A stretch of DNA of 64,000 bases from a candidate division NC10 bacterium CSP1-5 (GCA_001443495.1 LDXR01000002.1:124001-188000); one strand, 5' to 3'; shown: positions 43,474 through 62,812, numbered from the stretch's first letter. The notes: generated by a model from the letters alone, not told the origin. A program made the numbers and translations.

Positions 43474-44184
43474 ATGGCGCGGAAGAAGCGATATACCAAG
43501 GCGAAGGCGACGGTGGCCGAGCGGGCGCCGCAGCCCGTCGACATCAGGACGGCCATCTCCGTGTTGAAATCGATGGCCCCGGCCAAGTTCAACGAGACCG
43601 TGGAGATGGCGGTGCGTCTTGGCGTGGACCCTCGCAAGGCGGATCAGCTGGTGCGAGGGACCGTCGTCCTTCCCCACGGGACCGGCCAGTCGGTCCGAGT
43701 CCTGGTCTTTGCCAAGGGGGAGAAGGAGAAGGAGGCCCGCGAGGCGGGGGCGGATTACGTCGGGTGCGAAGACCTGATCGCAAAGATCCAACAGGGGTGG
43801 CTGGAATTTGACCGGGCCATCGCCACCCCGGACGTGATGAGTCAGGTGGGGAAGCTGGGGAAGATCCTGGGTCCCCGAGGGCTCATGCCCAACCCCAAGA
43901 CCGGGACGGTCAGCTTTGACATCGCCCGGGCGGTGAAGGAGTTCAAGGGGGGCAAGATCGAGTATCGGGTGGACAAGGCGGGCATCGTCCACGCCCCGTT
44001 CGGGAAGGCCTCGTTCTCGGAGGATCAATTGACGGAGAACGCCACCGTCCTCCTCGAGACACTCATTCGGGCCAAGCCCCCAACCAGCAAGGGGAAGTAT
44101 GTGAAGAGCGTCGCCGTCTCGGCGACGATGAGCCCCTCCGTGCGGATCGACCTGGGCACCGTAGGGGCCTTGGGCAAGGTATAG
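43474..44184 (+). CDS. rplA: 50S ribosomal protein L1
   Basis: L1-stalk protein and translational repressor of its own operon in other bacteria. 236 residues: [58 protein letters not shown] and a [21 protein letters not shown] block. Start at the ATG 43474 after GGGAGCGAAGA. Confidence 0.97.
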   Translation: MARKKRYTKAKATVAERAPQPVDIRTAISVLKSMAPAKFNETVEMAVRLGVDPRKADQLVRGTVVLPHGTGQSVRVLVFAKGEKEKEAREAGADYVGCEDLIAKIQQGWLEFDRAIATPDVMSQVGKLGKILGPRGLMPNPKTGTVSFDIARAVKEFKGGKIEYRVDKAGIVHAPFGKASFSEDQLTENATVLLETLIRAKPPTSKGKYVKSVAVSATMSPSVRIDLGTVGALGKV

Positions 44185-44202
44185 GAGGCGACGGCGAAGG
44201 GC

Positions 44203-44775
44203 ATGAGTCGTGAGGGGACGAAGAGCGGGGTGATGGTCCGCGTATCGGCAAAGCGGCAGGCACGCATCGGGGAGGTCGAACGCCTAGAGGCGAGGCTTCG
44301 AAGCGCCAAGAGCTTGATCCTCACCGAGTATCGGGGCTTGACGGTCGCTGAGATCACCGAGCTTCGGCGGGCGCTGCGGGGTGGCTCGGTGGAGTACCGC
44401 GTGGTAAAGAACAGCCTCACCCAGCGGGCCGCGGACGCGTTGGGGATCCGGGGGCTGGCACCGTACTTGGTCGGGCCCACGGCCGTGGCCTTCACCTCCG
44501 GCGATCCGGTGGCGGCTGCCAAGATCCTTACCGCCTTCTCCAAGAGGACCCCCGTCCTTCAGGTCAAAGCGGGGCTGGTAGACGGCCGGGTCCTCCCCCG
44601 GGAGGAGATCCTGGCCATGGCGGAGTTGCCCCCACGCGAGGTGATGGTGGCCCGCCTGATGGGGATCATGGTGGCCCCCCTCCGAGGACTCGGCGCCGTC
44701 CTCTCGGGTTCACTCCGTGCCATGGTGGTCGGCCTGGATCAGGTGAGGCAGAAGAAAGAGGGGAGCGCAGGTTGA
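44203..44775 (+). CDS. rplJ: 50S ribosomal protein L10
   Basis: Base of the L7/L12 stalk. 190 residues from the ATG at 44203; an ATG at 44233 (MVRVSAKRQ) is an alternative. Core: [66 protein letters not shown]; the C-terminal helix that binds L7/L12 follows. Only 18 bases separate it from rplA, so the long L10 leader structure known from other bacteria is absent here. Confidence 0.95.
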   Translation: MSREGTKSGVMVRVSAKRQARIGEVERLEARLRSAKSLILTEYRGLTVAEITELRRALRGGSVEYRVVKNSLTQRAADALGIRGLAPYLVGPTAVAFTSGDPVAAAKILTAFSKRTPVLQVKAGLVDGRVLPREEILAMAELPPREVMVARLMGIMVAPLRGLGAVLSGSLRAMVVGLDQVRQKKEGSAG

Positions 44776-44822
44776 ACCGGGGGATCAGGGTCCCCCGCAC
44801 ATCGGGAGCAGAGGAGGATTCG

Positions 44823-45215
44823 ATGGGGAAGATGACGGTTCAGGATTTTGTTGAATCCATCGACACGTGGACAGTCAGGGAGCTGCATGAGGCGGTCAAG
44901 GCCCTTGAGACAAAGTACGGCATCTCGGCTGCCGCTGTCGCCGCCCCGGTGGCGGTGGCGCCCGGGGTGCCTGCCCCCGGTACCGCCGCGCCAGCCGAGG
45001 AGAAGACGGAGTTCGCCGTCATCCTCACCGAGGCCGGTGCGAAGAAGATTCAGGTGATCAAAGAAGTCCGGGCCGTCACCACCCTGGGCCTGAAAGAGGC
45101 CAAGGACCTGGTGGACGGCGCACCCAAGCCGGTCAAGGAAGGTGTCTCCAAACAGGAGGCGCAAGAGATCAAGGCCAAGCTCGAGGCGGCGGGTGCCAAG
45201 GTTGAGATCAAGTAG
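44823..45215 (+). CDS. rplL: 50S ribosomal protein L7/L12
   Basis: Stalk protein that recruits translation factors. 130 residues: N-terminal dimerisation helices ([25 protein letters not shown]), an Ala/Pro/Val-rich hinge, and the C-terminal factor-binding domain ([46 protein letters not shown]). GAGGAGG lies five bases before the ATG at 44823. Confidence 0.97.
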   Translation: MGKMTVQDFVESIDTWTVRELHEAVKALETKYGISAAAVAAPVAVAPGVPAPGTAAPAEEKTEFAVILTEAGAKKIQVIKEVRAVTTLGLKEAKDLVDGAPKPVKEGVSKQEAQEIKAKLEAAGAKVEIK

Positions 45216-45222
45216 TGACGGT

Positions 45223-45279
45223 TCTCTGATGCCTCGTCGAAGAGCGATGCCGGGCCGGGCCCCTTCGATCGAGGAGAGA
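45223..45279 (+). other. Hairpin in the rplL-rpoB spacer
   Basis: TCTCT...CCTCGTCGAAG (45223-45242) faces CTTCGATCGAGG-AGAGA (45263-45279), with a GC-rich inner part GGGCCGGGCCCC. A similarly placed attenuator and RNase III site is known in E. coli; the role here is inferred. Confidence 0.45.
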
Positions 45280-45315
45280 CCTGTGGGCGTTTTGCTGTGA
45301 GGAGGAAGACGTCGT

Positions 45316-53410
<8,095 letters not shown>

Positions 53411-53434
53411 ATGTCGTCGCAGCCCAGAAATTGC

Positions 53435-53463
53435 TTGACAATAGGGGACATGAACTCTAGCAT
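53435..53463 (+). promoter_or_regulatory. rpsL (str operon) promoter TTGACA-N17-TAGCAT
   Basis: Perfect -35 (53435-53440), -10 TAGCAT (53458-53463, 4/6) and a 17-base spacer, 25 bases after the rpoC stop and 25 before the rpsL start. Transcription should begin near 53470, just before the SD GAGGAGAAG. Confidence 0.7.
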
Positions 53464-53488
53464 TTCACCTTTTGAGGAGAAGTGATCG

Positions 53489-53866
<378 letters not shown>

Positions 53867-53872
53867 CCGGAA

Positions 53873-53920
53873 CGGCACTGAGGCGCCTCGCCTGCCACCC
53901 TCGGTGCCGCTTTTCGTTTT
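53873..53920 (+). terminator. Terminator-like hairpin between rpsL and rpsG
   Basis: CGGCACTGAGG (53873-53883) pairs with CCTCGGTGCCG (53899-53909; one G-T pair), 15-base loop, followed by CTTTTCGTTTT. It has the form of a Rho-independent terminator but lies inside the str operon, so partial termination or attenuation is likely. Confidence 0.6.
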
Positions 53921-53964
53921 GGACCGCGGGCGAGGTGGTGGCGAGGTCGTGGTGAGGTGATCGG

Positions 53965-54435
53965 ATGCCCAGGCGGCGCATCGCGGAAAAGCGAGAGATC
54001 CTTCCCGACCCGGTGTATCAGAACCGGCTGGTGGCGAAGTTCGTGAGCTGCATGATGCGGGCCGGGAAGAAATCGCTGGCGGAGGGGATCTTCTACCGGG
54101 CCATGGGGATCATCGAGGGGCGGATGAACACCGATGCCGTAGCGATCTTCAAGCAGGCGGTGGATAATGTGAAACCGGTGCTCCAGGTCAAGTCTCGAAG
54201 GGTGGGGGGGGCGACGTACCAAGTCCCGGTGGAGGTCCGGGCCGATCGTCGGGTCTCCTTAGCCTTCCGGTGGCTCATTAGCTACGCCCGAGACCGCTCC
54301 GAGAAGACCATGGAGGAGCGACTGGCTGCCGAGTTCATCGAGGCGGCCAACAATCGCGGGGCGGCGGTCAAGAAAAAGGAAGACACGCATCGCATGGCCG
54401 AGGCCAACAAGGCCTTTGCCCATTACCGTTGGTAA
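53965..54435 (+). CDS. rpsG: 30S ribosomal protein S7
   Basis: Head-domain assembly protein and regulator of the str operon in E. coli. 156 residues: [59 protein letters not shown], and [57 protein letters not shown] precedes the ATG. Confidence 0.97.
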   Translation: MPRRRIAEKREILPDPVYQNRLVAKFVSCMMRAGKKSLAEGIFYRAMGIIEGRMNTDAVAIFKQAVDNVKPVLQVKSRRVGGATYQVPVEVRADRRVSLAFRWLISYARDRSEKTMEERLAAEFIEAANNRGAAVKKKEDTHRMAEANKAFAHYRW

Positions 54436-54487
54436 GAAGGCCCCCCTTCCGACGGTGCGGATGGTCAGCATCGGGAGAGGGGCCTTC
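54436..54487 (+). other. Hairpin between rpsG and fusA
   Basis: GAAGGCCCC (54436-54444) and GGGGCCTTC (54479-54487) are perfectly complementary and begin directly after the rpsG stop. No T-run follows. A spacer structure here could tune fusA expression or protect the 3' end. Confidence 0.5.
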
Positions 54488-54504
54488 AATATCCGGGGAA
54501 CAGG

Positions 54505-56598
54505 GTGATCGTGAAGAGTTCTAAGGATCGCATTCGGAATATCGGGATCATGGCCCACATCGATGCGGGCAAGACCACCACCACCGAGCGGGTCCTCTAC
54601 TATACCGGGCGCACCCATCGGATGGGCGAGGTGGACACCGGCTCCGCGGAGATGGATTGGATGGAGCAGGAGAAGGAGCGGGGGATCACTATCACCTCCG
54701 CCTCGACCACCTGCTTCTGGCGCGAGCATCAGATTAATATCATCGATACCCCCGGCCATGTCGATTTCACGGTGGAGGTCGAACGCTCGCTCCGGATCCT
54801 CGATGGGGCCGTGATCGTTTTCGATGCGGTCTCGGGGGTGGAACCGCAGTCGGAAACGGTCTGGCGGCAGGCGGATAAGTATCACGTGCCGCGCGTCGCC
54901 TTCATCAACAAAATGGACCGGGTGGGGGCGGACTTCTTCATGTCACTCCGGTCCATCGCCGAGCGTCTCGGGGCCAATCCGGTGCCGCTGCAGCTCCCGT
55001 TGGGGGAGGAAGCCAACTTTGCCGGGGTCATCGATCTGATCCGGATGCAGGCGATTGTCTGGGAGGAGGAGACGCTCGGGGCCTCCTTCGAGGTGCGGGA
55101 GATCCCGGCGGCGCATGCGGATCAGGCCCTGCAGTACCGGGAGAAGCTCCTGGAGGCTGTCGCGGAACAGGATGAGTCGTTGCTCCGCAAGTACGTCGAG
55201 GGGGCGGAGATCTCGGAAGCGGAGATTCGGGCGGCAATCCGAAAGGCGACCTTGGCCCTGAAGATCACGCCGGTCCTCTGTGGCGCGTCCTTCAAGAACA
55301 AAGGAGTGCAACCTCTCCTCGATGCGGTCGTCGATTGTCTCCCGTCGCCCGCGGATCTCCCTCCAGTCACCGGGGTGAATCCCCGGACCGGCGAGGAAGA
55401 GAAACGTTCGGCGGCGGATACGGAACCGGTGGCTGCCTTGGTCTTCAAGCTCATGGCTGACCCGTACGTCGGTCAGCTCTGTTATTTTCGAGTCTATTCC
55501 GGGACCGTCGAGTCTGGCGCCCACGTCTATAACTCCACGAGGGGCACCCGAGAACGGATCGGCCGCCTGCTCCGGATGCATGCCAATAAGCGGGAAGAGG
55601 TCAAGACAGTTCAGGCGGGAAACATTGCCGCTGCCGTCGGCCTGAAGAGCGCCAAGACGGGCGATACGCTCTGCGATGAGACCCGCCCGATCCTCCTTGA
55701 GGCGATCGAGTTCCCCGCCCCGGTCCTTGCGGTGGCCATCGAGCCCAGGACCAAGGAGGGAGCGGATCGGCTCTCCATGGCGCTCCAGGCCCTGGCCAAC
55801 GAGGACCCCACCTTCCAGACCCGCGTGGACGACGAGACCGGACAGACCATCATCTCCGGCATGGGGGAGCTCCACCTCGAGATCATCGTGGACCGCCTCC
55901 TTCGGGAGTTCAGGGTCGAGGCCAACGTGGGTCGCCCCCAGGTGGCGTACCGGGAGACCATCAGCCGCCCGGTGGAGGTGGAAAAGAAATTCGTCCGGCA
56001 GACGGGGGGGCGGGGGCAGTACGGCCATGTCGTCCTGGAGGTAGAGCCGCAACAGGCTGGCGGCGGGCTCACGTTTGAGAGCAAGATCGCAGGAGGGGTG
56101 ATCCCTCGGGAGTACATCCCGGCGGTCGAGAAGGGGGTCCGGGAAGCGGCTGGAAGCGGGGTGTTGGCGGGGTACCCCGTGGTGGACGTCAAGGTGAGGC
56201 TCACCGATGGATCCTACCATGAGGTGGACTCCTCCGATATGGCCTTCAAGATCGCCGGATCCATGGCCTTCAAAGACGCGGTGAAACAGGGCCATCCCGT
56301 CCTGCTCGAACCCATCATGCAGGTGGATGTCGTGGTGCCGGAGGAGTTTATGGGAGAGGTGATCGGGGACTTGAACGCCCGGCGAGGTCGGGTCGTATCG
56401 GTCGATACGCGGCCAGCCGCTCGGGTGGTGCGGGCCGAGGTTCCGTTAGCGACGATGTTCGGATACGCGACCGATCTGAGGTCGGCGACGCAGGGCCGGG
56501 CGACCTACACGATGCAGTTCGCCCGGTACGAGCCGCTGCCTGTAAACCTTGCCGAAGAAATCATCGGACGGGTGGTGGGTCGAAGCTCAACCGGGTAG
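54505..56598 (+). CDS. fusA: Elongation factor G
   Basis: GTPase driving translocation. 697 residues. G1 [13 protein letters not shown], switch [17 protein letters not shown]3 [10 protein letters not shown]4 NKMDRVGAD, and domain IV with [12 protein letters not shown] and the loop around [22 protein letters not shown]-terminal [15 protein letters not shown]. The GTG at 54505 is used; a GTG two codons later is also possible. Followed after 45 bases by tuf2. Confidence 0.97.
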   Translation: MIVKSSKDRIRNIGIMAHIDAGKTTTTERVLYYTGRTHRMGEVDTGSAEMDWMEQEKERGITITSASTTCFWREHQINIIDTPGHVDFTVEVERSLRILDGAVIVFDAVSGVEPQSETVWRQADKYHVPRVAFINKMDRVGADFFMSLRSIAERLGANPVPLQLPLGEEANFAGVIDLIRMQAIVWEEETLGASFEVREIPAAHADQALQYREKLLEAVAEQDESLLRKYVEGAEISEAEIRAAIRKATLALKITPVLCGASFKNKGVQPLLDAVVDCLPSPADLPPVTGVNPRTGEEEKRSAADTEPVAALVFKLMADPYVGQLCYFRVYSGTVESGAHVYNSTRGTRERIGRLLRMHANKREEVKTVQAGNIAAAVGLKSAKTGDTLCDETRPILLEAIEFPAPVLAVAIEPRTKEGADRLSMALQALANEDPTFQTRVDDETGQTIISGMGELHLEIIVDRLLREFRVEANVGRPQVAYRETISRPVEVEKKFVRQTGGRGQYGHVVLEVEPQQAGGGLTFESKIAGGVIPREYIPAVEKGVREAAGSGVLAGYPVVDVKVRLTDGSYHEVDSSDMAFKIAGSMAFKDAVKQGHPVLLEPIMQVDVVVPEEFMGEVIGDLNARRGRVVSVDTRPAARVVRAEVPLATMFGYATDLRSATQGRATYTMQFARYEPLPVNLAEEIIGRVVGRSSTG

Positions 56599-56643
56599 GG
56601 GCGCCCATGGGGGCACCCCCGGAGGAGACAGGAGGGGAGAGGG

Positions 56644-57846
56644 ATGGCCAAGCAAAAATTCGCGCGGACCAAAGAGCACGTCAACGTCGGGACCATCGGC
56701 CACATCGACCATGGCAAGACGACCCTCACGGCGGCCATCACCAAGTGTCTGCACGCGCAGAACCCCCAGGTCCAGTTCATCCCCTTCGACCAGATCGACA
56801 AGGCCCCGGAGGAGAAGGAGCGGGGGATCACCATCTCCATCTCCCACGTGGAGTACGAGACGGCGAAGCGCCACTATGCCCACGTCGACTGCCCCGGGCA
56901 CGTCGACTACATCAAGAACATGATCACGGGGGCGGCCCAGATGGACGGGGCGATCCTGGTCGTGGCGGCCAATGACGGCCCGATGCCCCAGACCCGGGAG
57001 CACATCCTCCTCGCCCGGCAGGTCAACGTCCCCCACCTCGTCGTCTTCCTGAACAAGGTAGACATGGTGGACGACCCGGAGCTCCTCGACCTCGTGGAAC
57101 TCGAGCTCCGGGAACTCCTCGCCCACTACGGCTTCCCGGGGGATCAGATCCCCATCATCCGGGGCAGTGCGCTCAAGGCGCTGGAGCACGGCTGCGGGGA
57201 CAGCAAGTGCGCCAACTGCAGCCCCATCCTCCAACTCATGGCCGCGGTGGACAGCTACATCCCCCTCCCCGCCCGGCCCATCGACAAGCCCTTCCTCATG
57301 CCGATCGAGGATGTCTTCACCATCGCGGGCCGGGGGACGGTGGTCACCGGCCGGGTGGAGCGCGGGACCGTCAAGGTAGGGGAGGAGATCGAAATCGTGG
57401 GGCTCAAGCCCACCCAGAAGACCGTGGTGACCGGGGTGGAGATGTTCCGGAAGACGCTGGACCAGGGGCAGGCGGGGGACAACGTCGGCCTGCTGCTCCG
57501 GGGGACCAAGCGGGAGGAGGTCGAGCGGGGCCAGGTCGTGGCCCGGCCCGCCTCCATCACCCCCCACACCGGCTTCCAGGCAGAGTGCTACATCCTCACC
57601 AAGGAGGAGGGGGGGCGACACACCCCCTTCTTCTCGGGCTACCGGCCCCAGTTCTACTTCCGGACCACGGACGTCACCGGGGTCACCGCCCTGCCCGACG
57701 GGGTCGAGATGGTGATGCCCGGGGACAACGTCCGCCTGAAGGTGGAGCTCATCCAGCCCATTGGGCTCGAGAAGGAGCTCCGCTTCGCCATCCGGGAGGG
57801 GGGCAAGACGGTGGGCGCCGGGGTGGTGAGCGAGATCGTGACGTAG
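56644..57846 (+). CDS. tuf: Elongation factor Tu, copy 2
   Basis: 400 residues, protein identical to tuf1 including the Cys184/Cys189/Cys192 loop; one silent base differs (57762, ATT instead of ATC). This is the str-operon copy, preceded by GGAGGGGAGAGGG. The sequence before the ATG is unlike that of tuf1, while the 107 bases after the stop are the same as after tuf1. Confidence 0.98.
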   Translation: MAKQKFARTKEHVNVGTIGHIDHGKTTLTAAITKCLHAQNPQVQFIPFDQIDKAPEEKERGITISISHVEYETAKRHYAHVDCPGHVDYIKNMITGAAQMDGAILVVAANDGPMPQTREHILLARQVNVPHLVVFLNKVDMVDDPELLDLVELELRELLAHYGFPGDQIPIIRGSALKALEHGCGDSKCANCSPILQLMAAVDSYIPLPARPIDKPFLMPIEDVFTIAGRGTVVTGRVERGTVKVGEEIEIVGLKPTQKTVVTGVEMFRKTLDQGQAGDNVGLLLRGTKREEVERGQVVARPASITPHTGFQAECYILTKEEGGRHTPFFSGYRPQFYFRTTDVTGVTALPDGVEMVMPGDNVRLKVELIQPIGLEKELRFAIREGGKTVGAGVVSEIVT

Positions 57847-57953
57847 CCGGCGGGCGCCGGCATCGTGAGTGCGATCGTGGTATGGAGTGCAGCGGTCAGC
57901 CGTCGGCGGTCAGCACGGAGAAGCGGGCAGCGGATCGCTGACGGCGGATAGCG
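56644..57953 (+). repeat. 1.31-kb direct repeat, copy 2 (tuf plus spacer)
   Basis: Second copy of 40478-41787, offset by 16166 bases and in the same orientation. Homologous recombination between the copies would delete or duplicate the rpoBC and str region. Confidence 0.95.
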
Positions 57954-57962
57954 GGAACGGGC

Positions 57963-58271
57963 ATGGAAGCGCAGCGGATTCGAATACGGCTGAAGGCCTA
58001 CGACCATCGGATTCTGGATCAGTCCGCGAAGGAGATCGTGAGCACTGCCGAGCGGACGGGGGCCGGGGTCTCGGGACCGATTCCTCTGCCGTCGAAGATC
58101 AGCCGGTACACAGTGCTACGCTCGCCCCATGTGGATAAGAAGTCCCGGGAGCAGTTTGAGATCCGCATCCATATTCGCCTGCTGGATATTCTGCGGCCGA
58201 CGCCCCAGACCGTTGACGCCCTGATGCGGCTCGACTTACCGGCGGGAGTCGATGTCGAAATCAAACTCTAG
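57963..58271 (+). CDS. rpsJ: 30S ribosomal protein S10
   Basis: Ribosomal head protein and NusE transcription factor. 102 residues: [77 protein letters not shown]. Start of the S10 operon; it lies 9 bases after the end of the tuf repeat, and GGGAACGGGC precedes the ATG. Confidence 0.97.
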   Translation: MEAQRIRIRLKAYDHRILDQSAKEIVSTAERTGAGVSGPIPLPSKISRYTVLRSPHVDKKSREQFEIRIHIRLLDILRPTPQTVDALMRLDLPAGVDVEIKL

Positions 58272-58356
58272 CGTCCGACGTCCGTGGTCCGAAGTCCGAG
58301 GTCGAAAGAGGACCCGCTGACTTAGGACATCGGACATCGGACATCGGACACTGATC
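58272..58356 (+). repeat. Word-repeat spacer between rpsJ and rplC
   Basis: First half has GTCCGACGTCCGTGGTCCGA and AGTCCGAGGTC; second half has GGACATCGGACATCGGACAT, roughly the inverse complement. rplC follows with no SD of its own, so the fold may matter for its translation. Confidence 0.6.
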
Positions 58357-59046
58357 ATGCGGATGGGGATCGGGCTTCTCGGTCGAAAGGTAGGAATGAC
58401 CCAGGTCTTCGATGGGGAGGGCCGGGTGATTCCCGTCACGGTGGTAGAGGCCGGCCCGTGTATCATCGTGCAAAAAAAGACGGTGGCCAAGGACGGCTAC
58501 GAAGCGGTTCAGGTGGCCTACCTTTCGGAGAAGCCGAGACACGTCTCCAAGCCGCTTGCCGGGCACTTCGCCAAGGCCCAGGTTCCGGCCATGCGGCATC
58601 TGGAGGAGATGCGGCTTCATTCAGCGGCTGAGTACGGAGTGGGCCAAACGCTGACGGTGAACCTCTTTGCCGAAGGCGAGGAGGTGGTGGTCACCGGAAC
58701 GTCAAAGGGGCGGGGATTTCAGGGAGGCGTGAAGCGCTGGGGCTATCGCGGTGGCGCCAAGACTCACGGGTCGATGTTCTACCGCGCCCCGGGATCGATC
58801 GGCGCCTCCTCCTTTCCCTCCCGGGTCTTCAAGGGACACCATATGCCTGGACGAATGGGAGGGGCACGGGTGACCATCCGGGGACTCCGAGTCGTGCGGA
58901 GCGATCCCAGTCGAAACCTCCTGTTGATTCGGGGGGCAGTCCCTGGGCCTCAGGGTGGACTCGTCGCCGTGCGGAAGACGGGCAAAGGCACCGGTGTGGG
59001 AAGCCAAGCCAAAGCGCCCGACGAGAAGAAAGCGAAACAGGAATGA
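58357..59046 (+). CDS. rplC: 50S ribosomal protein L3
   Basis: Early-assembly protein near the peptidyl-transferase centre. 229 residues: GIGLLGRKVGMTQVFDGEGRVIPVTVVEAGPC, TSKGRGFQGGVKRWGYRGGAKTHGSMFYRAPGSIGAS, FKGHHMPGRMGGARVTIRGLRVV. An ATG at 58363 is an equally good start. No clear SD before either. The Lys-rich tail is unconserved. Confidence 0.96.
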   Translation: MRMGIGLLGRKVGMTQVFDGEGRVIPVTVVEAGPCIIVQKKTVAKDGYEAVQVAYLSEKPRHVSKPLAGHFAKAQVPAMRHLEEMRLHSAAEYGVGQTLTVNLFAEGEEVVVTGTSKGRGFQGGVKRWGYRGGAKTHGSMFYRAPGSIGASSFPSRVFKGHHMPGRMGGARVTIRGLRVVRSDPSRNLLLIRGAVPGPQGGLVAVRKTGKGTGVGSQAKAPDEKKAKQE

Positions 59047-59065
59047 GAGCCGAGCGGGAGGCGCG

Positions 59066-59695
59066 ATGTCTCGGACCCTCGATGTCGTGAACGCCCAGAA
59101 TGAAAAGGTGGATGAGGTGACCCTGCCACCGGCCGTTTTTGAGGCGCCGGTGAAGGGACACCTGCTCCACGAGGCCGTCCGCTGGCAGCGGACGAGACAG
59201 CGACGGGGCACCGCCTCGACCAAAGGGCGTGCTGAGGTCTCCGGGGGTGGGAGGAAGCCGTGGCGTCAGAAGGGAACCGGCCGGGCGCGCGCCGGGAGCA
59301 ACCGCTCACCGCTCTGGCGGCACGGGGGGATCATCCACGGTCCGAAGCCCAAGGATTGGAGCTTCCACTTGCCCCGGGTTGTGCGCCGGGAAGCCCTCCG
59401 CGGCGCTCTCTCTGCCAAGGTCGCGGCCCGAGAGGTCCAGGTCTTGGAGGACTTGAGCATGGATCGCCCGAGCACGAAGAGCTTCCAGGGGCTCCTGCGA
59501 GGTTTGGGCCTGACTGGCAAGGTCTTGGTGGTGACGCCGCAGAGGGAGGAGGCGGTGGAGAAGTCTGCCCGGAACCTCTCGGGGGTGAAGGTCCTCCCTG
59601 CCCGTGGCGTGAACGTCTCGGATGTGCTCGGTGCTGACACCATCCTGTTTACCCGAGAGGCACTTGTGAAGGTCGGGGAGGCGCTCACGCCATGA
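59066..59695 (+). CDS. rplD: 50S ribosomal protein L4
   Basis: Lines the exit tunnel and, in E. coli, represses the S10 operon. 209 residues: the extended loop [42 protein letters not shown] is clear in outline, followed by [18 protein letters not shown] and the C-terminal [19 protein letters not shown] lies four bases before the ATG at 59066. Its stop overlaps rplW (ATGA). Confidence 0.96.
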   Translation: MSRTLDVVNAQNEKVDEVTLPPAVFEAPVKGHLLHEAVRWQRTRQRRGTASTKGRAEVSGGGRKPWRQKGTGRARAGSNRSPLWRHGGIIHGPKPKDWSFHLPRVVRREALRGALSAKVAAREVQVLEDLSMDRPSTKSFQGLLRGLGLTGKVLVVTPQREEAVEKSARNLSGVKVLPARGVNVSDVLGADTILFTREALVKVGEALTP

Positions 59696-59979
59696 GGGAA
59701 CCGCATGAGGTCATCCGCCGCCCCAGCGTTACCGAGAAGGGAACGGCACTGAAGGAGCAGAACAAGTATTGCTTTGAGGTGGATCGGCGGGCGAACAAGA
59801 TAGAGGTCAAGAGGGCGGTGGAGGCCCTCTTCAACGTGAAGGTCGCGGCCGTCCACACCGTGGCCATGCGAGGGAGGGTGAAGCGCCTGGGCCGTTTTGC
59901 GGGGCGCACGCCCGATTGGAAAAAAGCCATTGTCACCCTGAAGGAGGGGCACAGCATCGAGTTCTTCGAAGGCGCCTAG
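59692..59979 (+). CDS. rplW: 50S ribosomal protein L23
   Basis: Tunnel-exit protein that docks SRP and trigger factor. 95 residues: [71 protein letters not shown]. The start overlaps the rplD stop by four bases. Confidence 0.96.
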   Translation: MREPHEVIRRPSVTEKGTALKEQNKYCFEVDRRANKIEVKRAVEALFNVKVAAVHTVAMRGRVKRLGRFAGRTPDWKKAIVTLKEGHSIEFFEGA

Positions 59980-60062
59980 AAGGAGCAGTCAGCAGTCAGC
60001 CGTCAGCGGTCAGCAGAGGGAAAAGCTGACTGCGGACAGCCGACAGCTGGAGAGCTGACAAG
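59980..60062 (+). repeat. Word-repeat spacer between rplW and rplB
   Basis: CAGTCAGCAGTCAGCCGTCA and GCGGTCAGCAG are followed by AGCTGACTGCGGACAGCCGA and CAGCTGG, which are complementary in part. The rplB SD GGAGAG is embedded in the second half. Confidence 0.6.
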
Positions 60063-60890
60063 ATGGGAATCAAGAGCTACAAACCGACCTCACCGGGCCG
60101 TCGCTTCCAGTCGGTATCCACCTTTGAGGGGCTCAGCGAGACGCGAGCCCCCAAGGGGTTGTTCGCTCCCCTCCGGAAGACGGGCGGGCGGAATGCCCAG
60201 GGGCGGATTACGACCCGTCACAAGGGGGGTGGACACAAGCGCAGGTACCGTCTCGTCGACTTCAAGCGGGAGAAGATGGGCGTGCCGGCGACCGTCGTGA
60301 GCATCGAGTACGATCCGAATCGGTCGGCACGGATCGCGCTGCTCCGCTACGCCGATGGCGAGAAGCGTTACATCCTCTCCCCCGAGGGACTCCAGATCGG
60401 GGCGGAGATCATGTCGGGCCCCCAGGCAGAGCTCAACCCGGGCAATGCCCTTCCCCTCAGGCAGATCCCTGTGGGGTCGGTGGTCCACAACATCGAGCTC
60501 TGGAAAGGCAAAGGGGCACAGCTCTGTCGGAGCGCCGGGGCCTCGGCTCAACTGGTGGCGAAGGAGGGCGATCGCGCCTTGCTCAAGCTGCCGTCGGGAG
60601 AGGTGCGGAAGGTCGACGTCGATTGCATGGGGACCCTCGGCCAGGTGGGTAATATCGAGCACGAAAATGTCTCGGTGGGCAAGGCGGGCCGCTCCCGCTG
60701 GCTCGGGATCCGACCATCGGTCCGGGGGGTGGCCATGAACCCTCACGATCATCCGCTGGGGGGTGGTGAGGGGAAGAGTTCGGGGGGACGACATCCGTGC
60801 ACTCCCTGGGGCAAACCGACCAAGGGGTACAAGACGCGGAAGAAGGGAAAGCGGTCTGACCGCGAGATCGTCGCCCGGCGCAAAAAATGA
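60063..60890 (+). CDS. rplB: 50S ribosomal protein L2
   Basis: Core peptidyl-transferase-centre protein, 275 residues. [71 protein letters not shown], and the conserved C-terminal [40 protein letters not shown] with the catalytic-site His in [12 protein letters not shown]. Normal length. Confidence 0.97.
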   Translation: MGIKSYKPTSPGRRFQSVSTFEGLSETRAPKGLFAPLRKTGGRNAQGRITTRHKGGGHKRRYRLVDFKREKMGVPATVVSIEYDPNRSARIALLRYADGEKRYILSPEGLQIGAEIMSGPQAELNPGNALPLRQIPVGSVVHNIELWKGKGAQLCRSAGASAQLVAKEGDRALLKLPSGEVRKVDVDCMGTLGQVGNIEHENVSVGKAGRSRWLGIRPSVRGVAMNPHDHPLGGGEGKSSGGRHPCTPWGKPTKGYKTRKKGKRSDREIVARRKK

Positions 60891-60991
60891 AGCAGCAGTC
60901 AGCCATCCGCATTCGGCTGTCAGCACGGATGGGGATGAATTTTCATGGGCTCACAGATGACCGCTGATGGCCGACAGCTAAAGGTGAGAAA
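60891..60991 (+). repeat. Word-repeat spacer between rplB and rpsS
   Basis: CAGCAGTCAGCCATCCG and CATTCGGCTGTCAGCACGG at the start are answered by GACCGCTGATGGCCGACAGC near the end. Same word family as the rplW-rplB spacer. Confidence 0.55.
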
Positions 60992-61276
60992 ATGGGGCGA
61001 TCGCTGAAGAAGGGGCCGTACGTCGATCCGAAGTTGACCCAGAAGATCGACGAGATGAATCGAAGCCACGATCGCAAGGTCATCAAGACCTGGTCTCGTC
61101 GATCCACCATCACCCCGGAGTTCGTGGGACACACACTGGCGGTGCATAACGGGAAGAAGTTCATTCCCATCTACGTGACCGAGAATATGGTAGGCCACAA
61201 GCTGGGTGAGTTCGCCGCCACCCGGACGTTCCGGGCGCACAGCGGACCCACGGCGAAATCCACCGCTCTCAAGTAA
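60992..61276 (+). CDS. rpsS: 30S ribosomal protein S19
   Basis: Head protein contacting the A-site region. 94 residues: [84 protein letters not shown] precedes the ATG. Confidence 0.97.
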   Translation: MGRSLKKGPYVDPKLTQKIDEMNRSHDRKVIKTWSRRSTITPEFVGHTLAVHNGKKFIPIYVTENMVGHKLGEFAATRTFRAHSGPTAKSTALK

Positions 61277-61302
61277 CAAAGGAGCTGCGTGCTGGAGAGG
61301 CC

Positions 61303-61647
61303 ATGGAGACGCGCGCGATCCTCAGGTTTGTCAGGGTGCCACCCCGGAAGGCCCGGTTGGTCATCGATCTGATCCGGGGCCGGGATGTGCAGGAGGCGGT
61401 AACCATCGTCCGGTTCACGCCGAAGCGGGCGGCCCGGGTTATCGGGAAGGTGCTCCGATCGGCCATGGCGAATGCACAGCATAACCACGGGGTCAGGGAC
61501 GTGGATCGTCTGTATGTAAAGGCGGCCTTTGTCAATGAGGGCCCCCGGTGGAAGCGGTGGACCCCGAGGGCCATGGGCAGGGCCACCCCGATCCGGAAAC
61601 GGACGAGCCATATTACCATCGTCCTCGACGAACGTCCGGCGTCGTAG
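61303..61647 (+). CDS. rplV: 50S ribosomal protein L22
   Basis: Tunnel protein, 114 residues: [53 protein letters not shown], and the beta-hairpin tip [31 protein letters not shown] lies just before the ATG. Confidence 0.97.
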   Translation: METRAILRFVRVPPRKARLVIDLIRGRDVQEAVTIVRFTPKRAARVIGKVLRSAMANAQHNHGVRDVDRLYVKAAFVNEGPRWKRWTPRAMGRATPIRKRTSHITIVLDERPAS

Positions 61648-61660
61648 CGAGGGAATCGCA

Positions 61661-62374
61661 ATGGGTCAGAAGGTACACCCCACGGGGTTTCGTTTGGGAT
61701 ACATCAAGAGCTGGAAGTCGCGCTGGTTCGCGACCCGAGCGTATGCCGATCAGCTCCACGAGGATCTCAAGATCCGTCGGTATCTCAAGGAGCGGCTCTA
61801 CCACGCCGGCATCTCTCGCATTGAGTTCGAGCGCAAGGCCAATCAGGTCCGGATCATCGTGCACGCGTCCCGGCCCGGGATCATCATCGGCAGGAAGGGC
61901 GCCGAGGTCGACAAGCTCCGCCAGGAGCTGGCGGCCATGACCCGGAAGGAGATCCAACTCGACATCACCGAGGTCCGCAAGGCAGAAACGGACGCACAGT
62001 TGGTGGCGGAGAACATTGCAGCCCAACTGGAGAGACGGGTCGCCTTCCGGCGGGTCATGAAGAAGGCGGTGCAGTCGTCCTTGCGGTTGGGCGCCCAGGG
62101 GGTCAAGGTCATGGTCTCGGGGCGGCTGGCGGGGGCCGAGATCGCCCGAACCGAATGGTATCGAGAAGGGCGGGTGCCGCTGCATACTTTGCGGGCCAAT
62201 ATCGATTTCGGCCTGGCCGAGGCGCGAACGACATACGGGCGGATCGGGGTGAAAGCGTGGATCTTTCACGGCGAGGTCCTGCCCGAGACGGGCGCAGCGT
62301 TTGCGGATAAGCGCCCGGAGCCAGGCCCCGAGATGAGGGAGCGGCGACGGAGAAAGGCTGCGGCTGCCGAGTAG
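61661..62374 (+). CDS. rpsC: 30S ribosomal protein S3
   Basis: mRNA-entry-site protein, 237 residues: [23 protein letters not shown], the KH domain with [17 protein letters not shown], and [33 protein letters not shown]. Start at 61661, 13 bases after the rplV stop, with GAGGGA upstream. Confidence 0.97.
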   Translation: MGQKVHPTGFRLGYIKSWKSRWFATRAYADQLHEDLKIRRYLKERLYHAGISRIEFERKANQVRIIVHASRPGIIIGRKGAEVDKLRQELAAMTRKEIQLDITEVRKAETDAQLVAENIAAQLERRVAFRRVMKKAVQSSLRLGAQGVKVMVSGRLAGAEIARTEWYREGRVPLHTLRANIDFGLAEARTTYGRIGVKAWIFHGEVLPETGAAFADKRPEPGPEMRERRRRKAAAAE

Positions 62375-62386
62375 GGATCGTCCATC

Positions 62387-62812
62387 ATGTTGATGCCCAA
62401 GAAGACCAAATACCGCAAGCAGCAGCGGGGGCGGATGCGCGGGGTGGCCAAGGGGGGGACGGCGCTGCTGTTTGGCGAGTACGGCCTCAAGGCTGTGGAG
62501 CCCGCCTGGGTCACCAATCGTGAGATCGAGGCGGCGCGGCGGTCCATTACCCGGTATGTCAAGCGGGGTGGAAAGGTGTGGATCCGCATCTTCCCCGACA
62601 AACCGGTCACCAAGAAGCCAGCCGAGACGCGGATGGGAAAGGGCAAGGGTGCGGTAGAGGGCTGGGTTGCGGTGGTGAAGCCGGGCCGGATCCTGTACGA
62701 GATGGAGGGGGTCACCGAGACTGAGGCCCGGGAGGCCATGCGTCTCGCGGCGCACAAGCTGTCCATCGCCACCAAGTTCGTGATGCGGTCGAAGGAGGCG
62801 GGGGGACGATGA
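62387..62812 (+). CDS. rplP: 50S ribosomal protein L16
   Basis: A-site-side protein, 141 residues: [98 protein letters not shown]. The stop overlaps rpmC (ATGA). An ATG two codons in (62393) is an alternative start. Confidence 0.97.
   Translation: MLMPKKTKYRKQQRGRMRGVAKGGTALLFGEYGLKAVEPAWVTNREIEAARRSITRYVKRGGKVWIRIFPDKPVTKKPAETRMGKGKGAVEGWVAVVKPGRILYEMEGVTETEAREAMRLAAHKLSIATKFVMRSKEAGGR

Noticed and set aside
44185-44202. L10 leader regulatory RNA before rplJ
   Set aside because: Only 18 bases separate rplA and rplJ, too short for the known structure.
56644-57953. Second tuf as an assembly artefact
   Set aside because: One base differs, both flanks are distinct, and two tuf genes in exactly these two operon contexts are normal for many bacteria; still worth a long-read check.
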